DNA of 64,000 nucleotides from CAYRUP01 sp964489265 (GTDB lineage: Bacteria > Pseudomonadota > Gammaproteobacteria > DSM-16500). Both the position numbers and the translations under genes were made by a program. Position 1 is the stretch's first letter; every line of letters starts with the position of its first letter. Shown piece by piece: positions 62,710-64,000 of the stretch. Under the pieces are notes generated by a model. The model worked only from the letters and a program-made list of their open reading frames with translations, did not search any database and had not been told where the DNA came from. Location: the NCBI GenBank assembly GCA_964489265.1, contig CAZAXX010000004.1, forward strand, positions 3,452 through 67,451. The letters are read 5' to 3'.

Positions 62710-63510
62710 ATGCTCAGGTATTACTTAAAACGGCTAACCATGCTGTTAGGTTTTTCCGCAGCTGGCGGTGGTGTGGGCATTGGAGCTGGTTATTATGCTG
62801 AAGTTGTTTACTATGCCAGCAGACAAGGAATTCATGAAAGTGATTATATAAATTCGCATATTGGAAAACCGCCTTACGAAAGTTGTAAATTTGCTGGTAA
62901 AAAAATGGCTTGCTCCAATACTACAATTCTGGACGCATTTGAAAAAAAAGCTGAGAAAGAAGCAAAAAATGAAACTGATTCAGAAAGAGCAGCCAATAAC
63001 AATGGTCCTTTTTTAATTGTACCCGCTGTTATATGCGCAATCGCGGGAGGCATTGTAAGCACGCGAATTTATATCCAAAGACCACACTCAGGTGAAGCTC
63101 TTCATGATCGTTTGCTTAAAACAAAATGGCTAGACGATCCTGAGCATGTCATACCAGAAAAATATTTGGATCCTATTACTCAGACATTGATGAAAAACCC
63201 ACAGATCGTTAATGAAAATCCTGAGTGGTTGTTAGATGATAGCTCGATCGCAAATCTAGTTCATTATGAATGGCCATTTAGCCGTGAACCCATCACTTCT
63301 GTCACACCTGATCTCGCCTTAAAAAAAGAAATTGAAGAATGGGTCATAGACAAAGAGAACTGGGCCGCGGAACGTGATATGCCTACTCTCGTATGGTATG
63401 GACCTACTCTTTTCTCAGCGTCTAAAACTGCTGATAACATGCAAGCACCCTTATTAGAAAACAATAATGAAATCAGTATTTCTATTACGGACAACTCAAA
63501 TCAACCTTAA
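62710..63510 (+). CDS. Membrane protein with a single U-box
   Basis: A 266-residue protein with a hydrophobic N-terminal hairpin (11-36, GGGVGIGAGYY), a charged coiled-coil-like stretch, a second membrane helix (101-119) and one U-box-like domain (about 148-214: KYLDPITQTLMKNPQIV, WPFSREPIT). It resembles the first U-box of the protein at 56615-57541. A eukaryotic ubiquitin-ligase role is inferred. I chose the ATG at 62710, because AAGGAG lies six bases upstream; an ATG at 62704 would overlap that site. Confidence 0.72.
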   Translation: MLRYYLKRLTMLLGFSAAGGGVGIGAGYYAEVVYYASRQGIHESDYINSHIGKPPYESCKFAGKKMACSNTTILDAFEKKAEKEAKNETDSERAANNNGPFLIVPAVICAIAGGIVSTRIYIQRPHSGEALHDRLLKTKWLDDPEHVIPEKYLDPITQTLMKNPQIVNENPEWLLDDSSIANLVHYEWPFSREPITSVTPDLALKKEIEEWVIDKENWAAERDMPTLVWYGPTLFSASKTADNMQAPLLENNNEISISITDNSNQP

Positions 63511-63561
63511 AAAATAAGGTATAATTGAATTATTATTGAAAATTTTTGAAGGAGTTTGGCT

Positions 63562-63918
63562 ATGAAGACAACCCAGATTTTCCTGATCAGTTTTCTGAGC
63601 TGTATCTTCTCTGCAAATATCTATGCAAGTAATTATAGTTTTTTAAATGATTCAGCCATCTCCAACTTTACCAATCAAGATGCGGCAATGATGTCGGCGA
63701 ATATTCAAACTGCATTAAATTCTAAATCAGATGGGAAAAAAGCTAGCTGGAAAAATCCAAATTCAGGTGCATGGGGATATGCAATTCCATCACATACGAT
63801 TCGCCAAAATGGCACAATTTGCCGGAATTTAACGATATTCAATGAGGCCAAAAAAATTCCCGGCTTGTCAAAATATACTTATTGCAAAATAAATGGTGCG
63901 TGGAAAATCATGCCGTAA
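63562..63918 (+). CDS. 17-kDa-antigen-like exported protein
   Basis: A 118-residue exported protein. A signal peptide (1-23, ending IYAS) is followed by a compact domain with SWKNPNSGAWGYAIP, two Cys residues and YTYCKINGAWKIM at the end. The pattern matches the RT0821/Lpp0805-type surface antigen domain. It probably sits in the envelope. I chose the ATG at 63562, with AAGGAG upstream; the preceding TTG is not needed. It is downstream of the U-box gene. Confidence 0.7.
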   Translation: MKTTQIFLISFLSCIFSANIYASNYSFLNDSAISNFTNQDAAMMSANIQTALNSKSDGKKASWKNPNSGAWGYAIPSHTIRQNGTICRNLTIFNEAKKIPGLSKYTYCKINGAWKIMP

Positions 63919-63919
63919 T

Positions 63920-63982
63920 CGTCATTGCGAGGAGCGTTTTGTGCGACGCGGCAATCTACAATCTAATAGGCTCGCGATGACG
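63920..63982. repeat. Terminal palindromic repeat near the window end
   Basis: CGTCATTGCGAGGAGC and GGCTCGCGATGACG face each other across about 33 bp. A related half (GCTCGCAATGACAC) occurs near 11325. The element belongs to a third repeat class in this genome. Confidence 0.6.
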
Positions 63983-64000
63983 TCCTGATTAATTTGGAAC

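Overview
This AT-rich, densely coding window looks like a chromosome segment of a gammaproteobacterium, most likely of the order Legionellales (Legionella/Coxiella/Aquicella/Berkiella-like). Three things point there: a Legionella-type HAD purine 5'-nucleotidase, a DUF4156 lipoprotein and a 17-kDa-antigen-like envelope protein, and many large lineage-specific proteins with eukaryote-like parts (U-box, DOT1-like methyltransferase, PTP-like phytase). Genus cannot be fixed from the sequence alone. No tRNA, rRNA, CRISPR array, prophage, intact insertion sequence or secretion-system structural gene was seen.

Layout. 0-4.8 kb: a umuD-dinB SOS-type operon, a PhyH dioxygenase, a degenerate serine hydrolase and an EamA exporter. 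4.8-9.1 kb: two tandem paralogous coiled-coil proteins, a palindromic repeat patch, a secreted PTP-like inositol phosphatase and a short LptA/OstA-like protein. 9.2-20.8 kb: mostly housekeeping genes (photolyase, beta-carbonic anhydrase, Na+/H+ antiporter, RlmL-like RNA methyltransferase, YbiT-type ABC-F, MATE efflux, TonB-like protein, thymidine kinase). 20.8-28.5 kb: small basic proteins (a 32-aa protein, a histone-H1-like protein made of five 13-residue repeats, and a second Lys-rich protein with a helical domain), small membrane proteins, a TPR protein and a membrane-anchored DOT1-like methyltransferase. 28.4-37.5 kb: tautomerase, QueE, DUF1328, glycine-zipper lipoprotein, TrmN6-like methyltransferase, Ku, DUF4156 lipoprotein and a pair of large unknown proteins. 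37.7-44 kb: two secreted carbohydrate-active-looking proteins, a sugar porter and a LuxR-type regulator, which may form a polysaccharide-use neighbourhood. 44-64 kb: metabolic genes (nucleotidase, thiamine pyrophosphokinase, PhzF, GNAT-GrpB fusion, cupin) interleaved with effector-like proteins: two paralogous 'MPYIS' proteins, several glycine-rich membrane-hairpin proteins, a double-U-box and a single-U-box protein, and a 635-aa membrane protein.

How the parts fit. The best candidate for something undescribed is the 44-64 kb set of membrane-hairpin, U-box and MPYIS proteins. They resemble a family of host-directed (possibly type IV-secreted) membrane proteins, but secretion is inferred only. 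A second theme is DNA packaging and modification: Lys-rich histone-like proteins, Ku and a DOT1-fold methyltransferase. A palindromic repeat (GTCATCCTGA...TCAGGATGAC) recurs between genes and supplies the stop codons of at least four of them. Many gene starts were moved inward to the ATG that has a Shine-Dalgarno sequence; this is stated entry by entry.
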